Shown here piece by piece: positions 23,905 through 33,515 of a DNA stretch of 60,829 nucleotides (the first letter of the stretch is position 1; each line of letters begins with the position of its first letter). The notes below the pieces were generated by a model. That model did no database searches. It worked only from the letters and a program-made list of their open reading frames with translations, and had not been told where the DNA came from. The stretch spans positions 1-60,829 of the forward strand of contig JACRNO010000057.1 of the NCBI GenBank assembly GCA_016234855.1. The letters run 5' to 3'. A program made the position numbers and the translations under genes. Source of the stretch: Deltaproteobacteria bacterium (GTDB taxonomy: Bacteria > Desulfobacterota > GWC2-55-46).

Positions 23905-26259
23905 ATGGCGCAAACCCAAAAGACCAAGGCCGCGCTCATGGAAGAATGCGCGGAGCTCAAGCAGAGGCTCGCGGCCCTCGAAGAAAAGGACCGGTTCATC
24001 AGATGCGCCTATGACCTGGCACGCATCGGCGTCTGGGAATACGACGTCAGCGCCGACAGGACGTCATGCTCCGACGGCACATACAAGATATTCGAATACA
24101 AACCGGAACAGACCAATCTCAATCCAGGAGCATTCCTCGACAGGGTTCATCCCGATGACAGAGAGCGGGTGCAGGCATTCCTTGGCGACGCCGCCGGCAA
24201 AAAAAACGCTACGGGGGAGATCGACTATCGCCTGCGCCTGCCCTCGGGCGCCGAACCTGTCGTTCACTCGAATATCAACTTCACCTACGACGAGAACGGC
24301 AACCTCATTAACATGCTGGGCACCACCCAGGACGTAACCGAGGCAAAACGCGCCGAGGAGTTTCTGCGCCGTTCCGAGGAGAACTTCCGAAGCCTCATGA
24401 TGAATAACCCGGTGGCGATTGCCGTTACGAACAGGGATGGCCAATGCATGACCGCCAACCCGGCTATGGTCAAGATCTTCGGGTACGACGACGAGGAAGA
24501 CTTCAAAAGGGTGCCTGTCTACCTGCACTACCACGATATCGAGGACAGAAAACAGCTCTATGCGGCGCTTGAACGCGACGGCATGGTCAGGGACTTTCCG
24601 GTCACCGCAAAGAGAAAGGACGGCACCCTCTACTACGGCGCGCTTACATCGGTATATATAAAGACGAAGAGCGGCGGCTACGAGATGCTCACCATGTTCG
24701 TTGACATCACCGAGCGCAAGCGTCACGAGGCGGAACTCAAGCAAACGATCGAATTCCTCAACGAGGCGCAGACGATGGCCCACATGGGCAGCTTTGATTG
24801 GGACCTCGTTACAAACGTAATCACCGGGTCTGACGAGGCCTACCGCATATTCGGCTACAATAAGGATGAGCTCACCGTCACTTACCCGGTCTTCCTTGAT
24901 TCCGTGCACACGAACGACAAAGATTGCGTCGTGAAGTCCCTGGAGAGCGCAATCCTCAATAAAAAATCCTTTGACATGGAATATCGCATCATACGCACGG
25001 ACGGAGAGGAACGCACCATACACGGACGCGGGGCGGTCGCATACGGCCACGAAGACAAGCCGGTAAGGATGTACGGCACGGTGCAGGACATAACCGAACG
25101 GAAGAGACTCGACGCCGAACTCCTGCGCGCGCAGAAACTCGAGACCATCGGCGGGCTCGCCGGAGGCATCGCCCACGACTTCAACAACCTCCTGCTCGGC
25201 ATAATCGGCAACGTCTCTCTCGCAAAGAACTTCGTAAGGCCGGACGACAAGGTCTTCAGTTTTCTCAACAACATCGAGAAGACGGCCATGCGCACCAAAG
25301 ACCTTACCCGCCAGCTCCTGACCTTCTCAAAGGGCGGAGAACCCATAAGGGAGGCCGCGCCGGTAAATCAACTGGTGAAGGACTGCGCCGCGCTCGTGCT
25401 GCGCGGCTCGAACATCGAATGCAAGTACGACTTTCCGGAAGACCTGCATAACGTCGATATCGACGAAGGCCAGATATCCCAGGTCTTCAACAACATCATC
25501 CTCAACGCGCGCCACGCCATGCTCGGCAACGGCGGCCGCGTAATAAACATAACCGCGAGAAACGTCCGGCTCGCCGAGACCAACGGCGTCCCGCTTCGCG
25601 ATGGCGACTACGTCAGGATTACCGTTAAGGACTCCGGCCCGGGCATAGCGCCGAATATCATCCACAAGATATTCGATCCGTTCTTCACCACCCAGGAGCG
25701 CGCGAGCGGACTCGGACTGGCCATATCATACTCCATCATCAAAAAACACGGCGGCCACGTCTGTGTCGAGTCCCGCGAGGGGCGCGGCGCGTCCTTTGAC
25801 GTCTATCTGCCCGCGGTTACCGTTGCCAACGCCGGACGCGCCATCCAGAGCGTTGTCGAGACCGGGCCCGCAGGTTCCGGCAAGGTGCTCGTGATGGACG
25901 ACGAAGAGGTGGTGCGCGACGTCTCAGGGGAAATGCTGAAACTCCTCGGATACGACGCGGACTTCGCAACCGACGGGGGCCAGGCCGTGGAGATGTACAG
26001 GAAGGCATGGGACGCGGGCGCGCCGTACGCGGCGGTCATCATGGACCTGTCCGTCCCCGGGGCCATGGGCGGCAAAGACGCCATAGGAAAACTCCTTGAG
26101 ATAGACCCCGGGGTCAAGACTATCGTGTCGAGCGGCTACTCAAAAGACCCGATAATGTCCGACTTCAAAAAATACGGGTTTACGGACGTCATAGCAAAGC
26201 CGTACAGGGTCTCGGAGTTCAGCCGGATAGTCAAGGGCGTAATTACGGGCAAATCATGA
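23905..26259 (+). CDS. Hybrid sensor histidine kinase, three PAS domains and receiver
   Basis: 784 residues, no membrane helix, so cytoplasmic. A short coiled coil (1-30), PAS/PAC units at about 33-150, 155-275 and 280-405, HisKA with phospho-accepting H424 (G-G-I-A-H-D-F-N-N-L-L), HATPase at about 530-650 (D-S-G-P-G-I; G-L-G-L-A), and a C-terminal receiver with D714 (I-M-D-L-S-V-P-G). No partner regulator is next door. It overlaps the next gene by 4 bases (ATGA), so the two are translationally coupled. An imperfect hairpin CCTCCTGCA/TGCAGGAGG lies upstream at 23837-23862. Confidence 0.92.
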   Translation: MAQTQKTKAALMEECAELKQRLAALEEKDRFIRCAYDLARIGVWEYDVSADRTSCSDGTYKIFEYKPEQTNLNPGAFLDRVHPDDRERVQAFLGDAAGKKNATGEIDYRLRLPSGAEPVVHSNINFTYDENGNLINMLGTTQDVTEAKRAEEFLRRSEENFRSLMMNNPVAIAVTNRDGQCMTANPAMVKIFGYDDEEDFKRVPVYLHYHDIEDRKQLYAALERDGMVRDFPVTAKRKDGTLYYGALTSVYIKTKSGGYEMLTMFVDITERKRHEAELKQTIEFLNEAQTMAHMGSFDWDLVTNVITGSDEAYRIFGYNKDELTVTYPVFLDSVHTNDKDCVVKSLESAILNKKSFDMEYRIIRTDGEERTIHGRGAVAYGHEDKPVRMYGTVQDITERKRLDAELLRAQKLETIGGLAGGIAHDFNNLLLGIIGNVSLAKNFVRPDDKVFSFLNNIEKTAMRTKDLTRQLLTFSKGGEPIREAAPVNQLVKDCAALVLRGSNIECKYDFPEDLHNVDIDEGQISQVFNNIILNARHAMLGNGGRVINITARNVRLAETNGVPLRDGDYVRITVKDSGPGIAPNIIHKIFDPFFTTQERASGLGLAISYSIIKKHGGHVCVESREGRGASFDVYLPAVTVANAGRAIQSVVETGPAGSGKVLVMDDEEVVRDVSGEMLKLLGYDADFATDGGQAVEMYRKAWDAGAPYAAVIMDLSVPGAMGGKDAIGKLLEIDPGVKTIVSSGYSKDPIMSDFKKYGFTDVIAKPYRVSEFSRIVKGVITGKS

Positions 26260-27395
26260 AACAGGCGCGCATATACCTCGATAACGCCGCCACGTCTTTC
26301 CCCAAACCGCAGTCCGTATACGCCCGCATAGACGAGATTTTGCGGGTGATAAGCGGCAACCCGGGCCGCGCCAGCCACAGGATGGCGCTTGAGGCCTCGC
26401 GCGTCATCTTCCGCGCGAGAGAGGCCGCGGCGCGGCTTATCAACGCGCCCGATTCGGCAAGGATCGCCTTTACAAAGAACACGACCGAGGCCATAAACAT
26501 AGGGCTTAAGGGCCTCTTAAAGCCGCAAGACCACATCGTCACGACCTCGTTCGAGCACAACTCGGTGGTAAAGACCCTGAGCCACCTCGAAACGCTCGGC
26601 GTCACGGTCACAAAGGTGCGGCCGGACGCCTTCGGCGTCATCAACCCGGCGGCCGTGGACAAGGCCGTCACCGCAAAGACGAAGGCCGTCTGCATGACGC
26701 ACGCATCCAACGTCTTCGGCGCCATAGAGCCGGTCGCGGAGGTCGGCGCGATCTGCAGGAAGCGCGGGGTAATCTTCATGGTCGACGGGGCGCAGACCCT
26801 CGGCGCGCTGCCGGTCGACGTCGAGGCCATGCACATCGACGTCCTCGCGGCGGCCGGGCACAAGTCCCTCTTCGGCCCGCAGGGCACCGGGTTCATCTAC
26901 GTAAGACAGGGGCTTGAACTGCCGCCCATCATCCACGGCGGCACCGGGGAGATAGACACCGTCCTTGAGATGCCGGAGCGGCTCGAGTGCGGCACCATGA
27001 ACACGCCCGGGGTCGGCGGACTCGGCGCGGGCATCGAGTTCATCCTCAACCAGGGGGTCAAGGAGATTCGCCGCCACGAGGAATCCATCATCCGCCAACT
27101 GCTCGAAGGCCTTGCCCCGGTCAAGGGCGTAAACATCCTCGGCCCGGCCACGGCCGGGGAACGCGTCTCGCTCGTCTCATTCAACATAAACGGCATCGCG
27201 CCAGCCGAGGTGGGCAGGCGCCTTGACGAAGACTACGGGGTAATGGTCAGGACGGGCGCGCACTGCGCGCCAGAGGCGCACCGCGAGGCGCTAACCTACC
27301 CTGACGGCGCGGTCAGGGTCAGCCCCGGGTACTTCAGCACACCCGCTGAGATAGACGAATTCCTGCGGGCGATAAGGGAGACGGCCAAAGGGTAA
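26256..27395 (+). CDS. Cysteine desulfurase family PLP enzyme
   Basis: 379 residues, class V aminotransferase fold. PLP lysine K203 in A-A-G-H-K-S-L-F-G; sulfur-accepting C337 in T-G-A-H-C-A-P-E-A-H; opening Y-L-D-N-A-A-T-S-F-P-K-P. Belongs to the shorter SufS/CsdA-like group often found outside Fe-S operons; likely takes sulfur from cysteine, but the acceptor is unknown. Translationally coupled to the sensor kinase, an odd pairing. Confidence 0.88.
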   Translation: MKQARIYLDNAATSFPKPQSVYARIDEILRVISGNPGRASHRMALEASRVIFRAREAAARLINAPDSARIAFTKNTTEAINIGLKGLLKPQDHIVTTSFEHNSVVKTLSHLETLGVTVTKVRPDAFGVINPAAVDKAVTAKTKAVCMTHASNVFGAIEPVAEVGAICRKRGVIFMVDGAQTLGALPVDVEAMHIDVLAAAGHKSLFGPQGTGFIYVRQGLELPPIIHGGTGEIDTVLEMPERLECGTMNTPGVGGLGAGIEFILNQGVKEIRRHEESIIRQLLEGLAPVKGVNILGPATAGERVSLVSFNINGIAPAEVGRRLDEDYGVMVRTGAHCAPEAHREALTYPDGAVRVSPGYFSTPAEIDEFLRAIRETAKG

Positions 27396-27524
27396 GGCAC
27401 GCGCCTTTGCATAGGCACAAACATTGACCCGGCCCCTTTTTGTATTTGCCTGAATCTTCCGCGAGACGGGCATGGGCCTCTGAAAGACCCTCCGTTAACA
27501 TTACCAAGGTGAAAGAAGAAACGG

Positions 27525-28544
27525 ATGCTCATCCTCGGCATAGAGACATCATGCGACGACACGGCGGCTGCCGTGGTCGAAGACGGCGCGCTTGCGCGCT
27601 CTTCCGTGGTATCGTCCCAGGACTCCATACACGCCAGGTACGGCGGCATAGTGCCGGAGCTCGCCTCGCGCCGCCATATCGAGATGATAATACCGGTCGT
27701 TGACGAGGCGCTTGCCGCGGCAGGGGTGAAGATTAACGATATCGACGGCATAGCCGTCACGCAAGGCCCCGGACTCGTCGGCTCGATACTCGTCGGGCTC
27801 TCCTTTGCAAAGGCCGTATCCCTCTCGACCGGCATACCCATCACGGGCGTAAACCACATAACCGCGCACACTCACGCGGCGTTCCTGCGCGAGCCAGGCG
27901 CGCCGGACGCGCCGCCGGACCTGCCCTTTGTGGCGCTTATCGCCTCGGGCGGACATACGACCCTTCTCCTGCAGGAGACCCATACCGCATATCGCATACT
28001 CGGGCAGACCCGCGACGACGCGGCTGGCGAGGCCTTCGACAAGCTCGCAAAGCTCCTCGGCCTCGGATACCCCGGCGGCGCGATCATAGACAGGCTCGCT
28101 AAAGAAGGGCTGGCCACTGCCTTTCCGTTTACAAGGCCGTATCTGGCAAAGGGCAGCCTTGACTTCAGTTTTTCAGGCATCAAGACGGCCGCCATGACCG
28201 TCATCAAGGGGCTTGACCCCGCTCCCGACCATAAGACCGTATGCGACATCGCCGCCTCGTTCCAGGAGGCGGCTGTGGACGTGCTCGTAAAAAAGTCGCT
28301 CTGGGCGGTAAAGGCGACCGGAGCGCGCTCGCTCGTGGCCGCTGGCGGGGTGGCATGCAACTCGCGCCTGCGCGAACGCCTCGCCCAGGCCGCGACAGCG
28401 GAGGGGATAAACCTCTCCATCCCGCCACCGCGCTTTTGCAGCGACAACGGAGCAATGATAGCCGCCCTCGGCTATTATCAATTCAAGGACGGCCGCACGG
28501 CCGATATGACGTTGAACGCCGTGCCCGCGTGGGACGGATTTTAG
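27525..28544 (+). CDS. tsaD: tRNA threonylcarbamoyltransferase TsaD
   Basis: 339 residues. Installs the t6A base at position 37 of ANN-decoding tRNAs with TsaB and TsaE. ASKHA fold: I-L-G-I-E-T-S-C-D-D-T at the start, metal-binding H-I-T-A-H-T-H near 110, and V-A-A-G-G-V-A-C-N near 270. Full length. Confidence 0.97.
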   Translation: MLILGIETSCDDTAAAVVEDGALARSSVVSSQDSIHARYGGIVPELASRRHIEMIIPVVDEALAAAGVKINDIDGIAVTQGPGLVGSILVGLSFAKAVSLSTGIPITGVNHITAHTHAAFLREPGAPDAPPDLPFVALIASGGHTTLLLQETHTAYRILGQTRDDAAGEAFDKLAKLLGLGYPGGAIIDRLAKEGLATAFPFTRPYLAKGSLDFSFSGIKTAAMTVIKGLDPAPDHKTVCDIAASFQEAAVDVLVKKSLWAVKATGARSLVAAGGVACNSRLRERLAQAATAEGINLSIPPPRFCSDNGAMIAALGYYQFKDGRTADMTLNAVPAWDGF

Positions 28545-28572
28545 AGTCGGCACAAGTCCCTGCATCTATTTG

Positions 28573-28638
28573 TTCAGGGCTGAAGCCCTCCACTACTCAA
28601 GACAACGCCTGTGTAGCTCAGACCTTTAGGTCTGAGTC
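28573..28638. repeat. GTAGC-family hairpins, inside-out arrangement
   Basis: TTCAGGGCTGAAGCCCTCCACTAC (28573-28596) then GTAGCTCAG with hairpin CAGACCTTTAGGTCTG (28613-28635), CTAC and GTAG facing inward as at 22388. Lies between tsaD and rsmA. Confidence 0.7.
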
Positions 28639-28707
28639 TTCACGCAATAAAGACTTTCAACAAGCCACTGAAACCGCTACCCAACACGCCATCGGCGCCA
28701 AGGACAG

Positions 28708-29553
28708 ATGAATATAAAGACCCCGCACCCGAAGAAACGGCTCGGCCAGCACTTTCTTATCGACAAGAGCGTCGTAAGGAGGATTGTCGCCGCAGCCGGA
28801 ATTGCCCCGGATGAATTAGTCGTCGAGATTGGCCCTGGCACGGGCGCGCTCACGGAAGGGTTATTGGAGGCAGGGACGCGCGTCATTGCCATAGAGACCG
28901 ACGCGGGGCTTGCAGCGCACCTCAAAGCGAAGTTCGTCAATGCGGTATCCACCGGACGCCTTGAGATAATCGCGGCGGATGCGCTCAAGGTCTCATTCAT
29001 CGATATCTGCAAGGCCGCCGGGACAAAGGCCAAGGCCGTCTCCAACCTCCCGTACAACATCTCCGGGCCCATAATGACCCGGCTGATAAACGAGCGGTCG
29101 GCGTTCAGCCTGATGGTGCTCATGCTCCAGAAGGAGGTCGCGGAAAGGCTCGTGGCCAAACCCGGCTCAAAGGCATACGGCATACTCTCGATACTCTCGC
29201 AACTCCACGCCGATATCAATATGGAATTCAATCTGCCCCCGTCGGTCTTCTTTCCGCAGCCGAAGGTCGAGTCTTCCGTGGTCAGGCTCGTGCCTTTAGC
29301 CGCGCCGCGCGTCCCCGTGCCGGACGAGGCGTTCTTCAGAAAGGTCGTCGTCTCGTCTTTCAGCACGCGGCGAAAGACCCTGCCTAATTCGCTCAAACCC
29401 CTCGGCATCGCTCCTGCCGGAGTCAAGGCCGCCATCGTAGGATGCAACATAGACCCCGGCAGGAGGGGCGAGACACTGTCGCTCGAAGAATGGGGAAAAC
29501 TGGCCTCGGCGCTCAAGGCGGTTGAGGGCGCAAACCGGGCAAGTCTGAATTAA
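28708..29553 (+). CDS. rsmA: 16S rRNA dimethyladenosine transferase
   Basis: 281 residues. Dimethylates two adjacent adenosines near the 3' end of 16S rRNA. Motifs: G-Q-H-F-L at the start, SAM loop E-I-G-P-G-T-G-A-L-T near 45, catalytic N-L-P-Y-N-I-S near 115. AAGGA ribosome site. Also known as ksgA; loss gives kasugamycin resistance. Confidence 0.96.
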   Translation: MNIKTPHPKKRLGQHFLIDKSVVRRIVAAAGIAPDELVVEIGPGTGALTEGLLEAGTRVIAIETDAGLAAHLKAKFVNAVSTGRLEIIAADALKVSFIDICKAAGTKAKAVSNLPYNISGPIMTRLINERSAFSLMVLMLQKEVAERLVAKPGSKAYGILSILSQLHADINMEFNLPPSVFFPQPKVESSVVRLVPLAAPRVPVPDEAFFRKVVVSSFSTRRKTLPNSLKPLGIAPAGVKAAIVGCNIDPGRRGETLSLEEWGKLASALKAVEGANRASLN

Positions 29554-29696
29554 ACGGCCTTTACGAAGGCAGGGTCTTCTGATATTATATGCTGTATATG
29601 CAACCGTAATCTCGTGGTTTATAAACCAAATAACTACACGCTGCAGGCTGCCGATTACCCGTCAACAGGCTGCGGATAACAACTGACAGCACTGTA

Positions 29697-30416
29697 ATGG
29701 AAAATCTTCGCTATATCACCATAGAAGGCCCCATAGGCGTCGGCAAGACGAGCCTCGTCGAGCTGCTTGCCTGTGAGTTCAACGGCAAGACGCTGATTGA
29801 AGACGCCGAAGGCAACCCATTTCTACCCAGATTTTACGGAGATACGCGCAAACACGCCCTTCAGACGCAGCTCTTCTTCCTCCTTAACCGATATCAGCAG
29901 CAAAAAGAGCTTGCGCAGCAGGACCTCTTCGACGGCGTTATAATTTCCGACTATCTTTTTGCCAAAGACCGGATATTCGCCTACCTGAACCTCGACGAGA
30001 ACGAACTGGCCCTGTACGAGCAGGTCTACAGGCTCCTTGACGCCAAGATACGCAAACCCGACCTCGTCATCTATCTTCAGGCGTCGACCGACGTGCTCCT
30101 CGACAGGATAAGGCAGCGCGCAAAGACATTTGAGAGGGATATAAAGGAAGAGTATCTCCTGCGGCTCATCGACTCGTACAACAGATACTTCTTCTACTAC
30201 AACGACACCCCGCTTCTCGTGGTCAACACAACCGAGATAGACTTCGTGAATAACGAGGCGGACCTCAAGGGGCTCGCCAAAAAGATAAAGTCCATGAAGG
30301 GCGGCAAGGAATATTTCATGCCGATGGCCTCCAGAGAGCCCTTATTCGAGGCCGTCGACTACCCAAAACCAACGGAGATCAAGCATGAAGAAGATAACGG
30401 TACCGGACATCGTTAA
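29697..30416 (+). CDS. Deoxynucleoside kinase
   Basis: 239 residues. P-loop G-P-I-G-V-G-K-T-S near 10, the D-Y-x-F-A-K-D-R substrate motif near 90 and the Arg-rich lid R-I-R-Q-R-A-K-T near 140 match the dGK/dCK/dAK group, which phosphorylates deoxynucleosides for salvage. Which base it prefers cannot be read off. It overlaps panB by 32 bases, so panB translation is coupled to it. Confidence 0.88.
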   Translation: MENLRYITIEGPIGVGKTSLVELLACEFNGKTLIEDAEGNPFLPRFYGDTRKHALQTQLFFLLNRYQQQKELAQQDLFDGVIISDYLFAKDRIFAYLNLDENELALYEQVYRLLDAKIRKPDLVIYLQASTDVLLDRIRQRAKTFERDIKEEYLLRLIDSYNRYFFYYNDTPLLVVNTTEIDFVNNEADLKGLAKKIKSMKGGKEYFMPMASREPLFEAVDYPKPTEIKHEEDNGTGHR

Positions 30417-31185
30417 GATGAAGTCGGAGGGGAGGAAGATCCCCGTGCTGACCGCTTACGACTACCCGATGGCGAGGATACTCGACGACGCGGGCATCCC
30501 CATCCTCATGGTCGGAGACTCCTGCGGCATGGTAGAGGCCGGACGCGAGAATACCCTCACCGTCACGCTCGACGAGATAATATACCATACGCGCTCGGTA
30601 GCCAGGGGCAGGACCGCGGCCGTCGTGGTAAGCGACATGCCGTTCGGCTCATACCAGACGAGCGTAATCGAGGCGCGCAGGAACGCGGCAAGGCTCGTTG
30701 CCGAGGGCGGGGCCGAGGCCGTAAAGATTGAAGGCGGCAGAAGGTCGCTGCGGGCGATAAAGGCCGTCATCGAGATGGACATCCCGGTCATGGGGCATAT
30801 CGGCCTGACCCCGCAGTCCGTCCACGCAATGGGCGGCTACAGGGTCCAGGGCAAGAGCAGCGAGGCGGCCGAAAAAATCACCGAAGACGCGCGCGAACTG
30901 GAAAAGGCCGGGGTCTTCGCAATCGTGCTGGAAGGCATCCCCTCTCAACTCGCAGGGGATATCACCGCCGAGCTGGGCATACCTACCATCGGCATAGGCG
31001 CGGGCCCAAACTGCGACGGCCAGGTCCTCGTCCTGAACGACATGCTCGGGCTCGATTCGACCGTAAAGACGCCGAAGTACGTCAAACGGTACATGGACCT
31101 TAAGAATATCATCTCATCCGCGGTCGTTGAATACGTCATCGACGTGGAAGCGGGCAGGTTCCCGTCCAAGGAACAGTCGTATTAG
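30385..31185 (+). CDS. panB: 3-methyl-2-oxobutanoate hydroxymethyltransferase
   Basis: 266 residues. First committed step to pantothenate: adds a hydroxymethyl group from methylene-THF to ketoisovalerate. TIM barrel with metal ligands in V-G-D-S and the G-A-G-P-N-C-D-G-Q-V-L-V motif near 205. Start ATG preceded by GGAG. Inside the kinase-panB-panC-panD group. Confidence 0.97.
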   Translation: MKKITVPDIVKMKSEGRKIPVLTAYDYPMARILDDAGIPILMVGDSCGMVEAGRENTLTVTLDEIIYHTRSVARGRTAAVVVSDMPFGSYQTSVIEARRNAARLVAEGGAEAVKIEGGRRSLRAIKAVIEMDIPVMGHIGLTPQSVHAMGGYRVQGKSSEAAEKITEDARELEKAGVFAIVLEGIPSQLAGDITAELGIPTIGIGAGPNCDGQVLVLNDMLGLDSTVKTPKYVKRYMDLKNIISSAVVEYVIDVEAGRFPSKEQSY

Positions 31186-31190
31186 CAGGC

Positions 31191-31341
31191 TGTTGAAAAA
31201 CTCTCAACACGTCATTCCCGAGGTCTCTGTCCCTGACTAATACATTCGGGGACGAATCCAGTCTCTGTAAAATCAACAACTTATGGATTCCCGCTTTCGC
31301 GGGAATGACGACATGGAGTGGCAACGCAGTGTTTTTCAACA
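31191..31341. mobile_element. MITE-like element, TGTTGAAAAAC ends
   Basis: TGTTGAAAAACTCT (31191-31204) and AGTGTTTTTCAACA (31328-31341) are near-perfect inverted ends. Inside, CGTCATTCCCG (31210-31220) pairs with CGGGAATGACG (31300-31310). The internal AACACGTCATTCCCGAGG stretch recurs at 43770-43787. It fills most of the gap between panB and panC; no gene inside. Confidence 0.65.
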
Positions 31342-31460
31342 ACACGTTAGGCAGGACTACGGATGAAAAAACGGGTCGGTCTCAACGCCTGCCGTCCTAA
31401 ACGCCGCAGTCAGCAGGCTTGAGCCCGTTATCGGGACAGACCATTGACCCGCCATAAAAG

Positions 31461-32336
31461 ATGAAACTCTTTAAAGACATCCAGGGGATGCGCCGCTACA
31501 CCAAGGAGGCCCGCGCCAGAGGCGCCATAGTGGCCTTTGTGCCCACCATGGGCCATCTCCACGCCGGACACGGCGAGCTTATGGCCGCGGCGAGCGCGGC
31601 AGGCGATATCACCGTCCTCAGCATATTCGTAAACCCCATGCAGTTCGGCCCTCACGAGGACTTCAATACATACCCAAGGACCCTTGAGCAGGACCTGAAA
31701 ACGGCCGAGGCCGCGGGCGTCGACGCCGTATACGTCCCGGATATCGCCCAGATATACCCGCGCGGCTATCAGACATTCGTTACCGTGGAAGAGCTTACCA
31801 AGACCCTGTGCGGCGAGGCCAGGCCCGGGCATTTTCGCGGCGTTACGACGGTGGTGCTAAAACTCTTCAATATCGTCGCCCCGCACAAGGCCGTCTTCGG
31901 CATTAAAGACTTTCAGCAGTACATCGTCGTAAGACGCATGGTGCAAGACCTCAACCTCGATATCGAGATAATAGGCGTCGAGACCGTACGGGAAAAAGAC
32001 GGTTTGGCCATGAGTTCCCGCAACTCCTACCTTGACAGGGACGAACGCAAGGCCGCGCGGTGCATACCCCGCGCCTTCGACGAGGTGAACGCGGCCTTTT
32101 TCGGCGAGATACGCGAGAGCGCGACCCTTATCAACATAGCTAAAAAAATCATAGAAAACGAACCCTTGGCCGTGGTAGAATATATAGCGGTGTGCGACAA
32201 TGAAACGCTCGCCGAGGTCGAACACATCGAAGGGGCGGCGCGGTTGATGCTCGCCGTCAGGATAGGCAGGACGCGGCTGATAGACAACTGTCTTCTGGAG
32301 AAGAAGGACTGGGTCGCCAGACTGGACAACATCTGA
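31461..32336 (+). CDS. panC: Pantothenate synthetase
   Basis: 291 residues. ATP-dependent condensation of pantoate with beta-alanine. Nucleotidyltransferase motif M-G-H-L-H-A-G-H near 30, F-G-I-K-D-F-Q-Q near 150 and M-S-S-R-N-S-Y-L near 187 are all present. Separated from panB by a MITE-like repeat, followed by panD. Confidence 0.97.
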   Translation: MKLFKDIQGMRRYTKEARARGAIVAFVPTMGHLHAGHGELMAAASAAGDITVLSIFVNPMQFGPHEDFNTYPRTLEQDLKTAEAAGVDAVYVPDIAQIYPRGYQTFVTVEELTKTLCGEARPGHFRGVTTVVLKLFNIVAPHKAVFGIKDFQQYIVVRRMVQDLNLDIEIIGVETVREKDGLAMSSRNSYLDRDERKAARCIPRAFDEVNAAFFGEIRESATLINIAKKIIENEPLAVVEYIAVCDNETLAEVEHIEGAARLMLAVRIGRTRLIDNCLLEKKDWVARLDNI

Positions 32337-32418
32337 TAACCGGGCGCGGGCCGCAAGGGCAGGATTCCGCCTTCACGCGCCCCGCCCCAATCCTTAAAAC
32401 CAGGCAAGGAGCAGCAAG

Positions 32419-32793
32419 ATGCAGCGAATAATGTTGAAAAGCAAGATTCACAGGGCCACTGTAACCGACGCAAACATAGACTACGAAGGCTCGGTCGCCA
32501 TAGACGAGGCCCTGATGGAAGCGGCGGGCATATACCCGTTCGAGCAGGTGCAGATATATGACATCAACAACGGCTCCCGCCTGACCACCTACGCCATAAA
32601 GGGCGAGCGCGGCAGCGGCGTCATCTCCGTCAACGGCGCGGCCGCTCACCTGGCCAGAAAAGGCGACCTGGTCATCATCGCCAGTTACTCGACGCTCGAC
32701 GAGGCCGAGGCCGCGTCCCACAACCCCATACTCGTCTACGTGGACAAGGCAAACGCCGTCAAAAAGATATCCTCCGAACTCGCGGGCGTATGA
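32419..32793 (+). CDS. panD: Aspartate 1-decarboxylase
   Basis: 124 residues, made as a proenzyme that cuts itself between G24 and S25 (Y-E-G-S-V) to form the pyruvoyl group; supplies beta-alanine to PanC. AAGGAGCAG ribosome site. Its stop overlaps the next start (ATGA). Confidence 0.97.
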   Translation: MQRIMLKSKIHRATVTDANIDYEGSVAIDEALMEAAGIYPFEQVQIYDINNGSRLTTYAIKGERGSGVISVNGAAAHLARKGDLVIIASYSTLDEAEAASHNPILVYVDKANAVKKISSELAGV

Positions 32794-33422
32794 GCAAAAA
32801 GATAAAGGGTTATTTTGTAACAGGGCTTCTTGTTGTCGTCCCGCTGTACATTACCGTTTACATCTTTACCCTTATCGTCGGGTTCATGGAAGGCGCGTAT
32901 CACCTGCTGCCGGACGCGCTGCGTCCTGACACGTACCTGCCCTTCCGCATCCCCGGCCTCGGCGTCCTCATCACGCTGACGACCGTCTTCGTGGCCGGGG
33001 TCATAACGCAGAACTTCATGGGCAAGTGGCTCCTGCACCTTGCCGAGAAGATATTGTCGAGGGTTCCCGTCGTCAGGATCGTCTATAACGCCTCGAAGCA
33101 GTTCATGGAGACCTTCTTCGCCAAGGAGCATGAAGGGTTCAGGAAGGTCGTGCTCGTGGAGTTCCCGAGCAAGGGTCTCTGGTCGCTCGGCTTTCTTACG
33201 GGCAGGGTCTGCGAAGAATTGCAGAAGAAGACGCCCGAGGAGATGCTCAACGTCTTTCTTCCCACGACCCCGAATCCGACCTCCGGCTATTACGCCATAA
33301 TCCCGAAAAGAGAGGTCATCCTGCTGGACATGTCCATAGAAGACGCCTTCAAGGTGATTATGACGGGCGGCATGATATCTCCTGAGATGAACGTCGCATC
33401 GACGATTGACAAGGGACACTGA
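32790..33422 (+). CDS. DUF502 family membrane protein
   Basis: 210 residues. Two membrane helices (about 10-30 and 55-80) and the conserved block [13 protein letters not shown] near 95 typical of DUF502. Function unknown in the family. Overlaps panD by 4 bases and is thus cotranslated with the pantothenate genes, probably by chance of operon structure. Confidence 0.85.
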   Translation: MSKKIKGYFVTGLLVVVPLYITVYIFTLIVGFMEGAYHLLPDALRPDTYLPFRIPGLGVLITLTTVFVAGVITQNFMGKWLLHLAEKILSRVPVVRIVYNASKQFMETFFAKEHEGFRKVVLVEFPSKGLWSLGFLTGRVCEELQKKTPEEMLNVFLPTTPNPTSGYYAIIPKREVILLDMSIEDAFKVIMTGGMISPEMNVASTIDKGH

Positions 33423-33515
33423 AAAGCCTTTGCGGACCGTGGCACAATTCCCGTTGCCCGGCAGTACCATCTATCATCCGGATATCCATCTAAAATAATT
33501 AAAAAGGGGTCTTTA

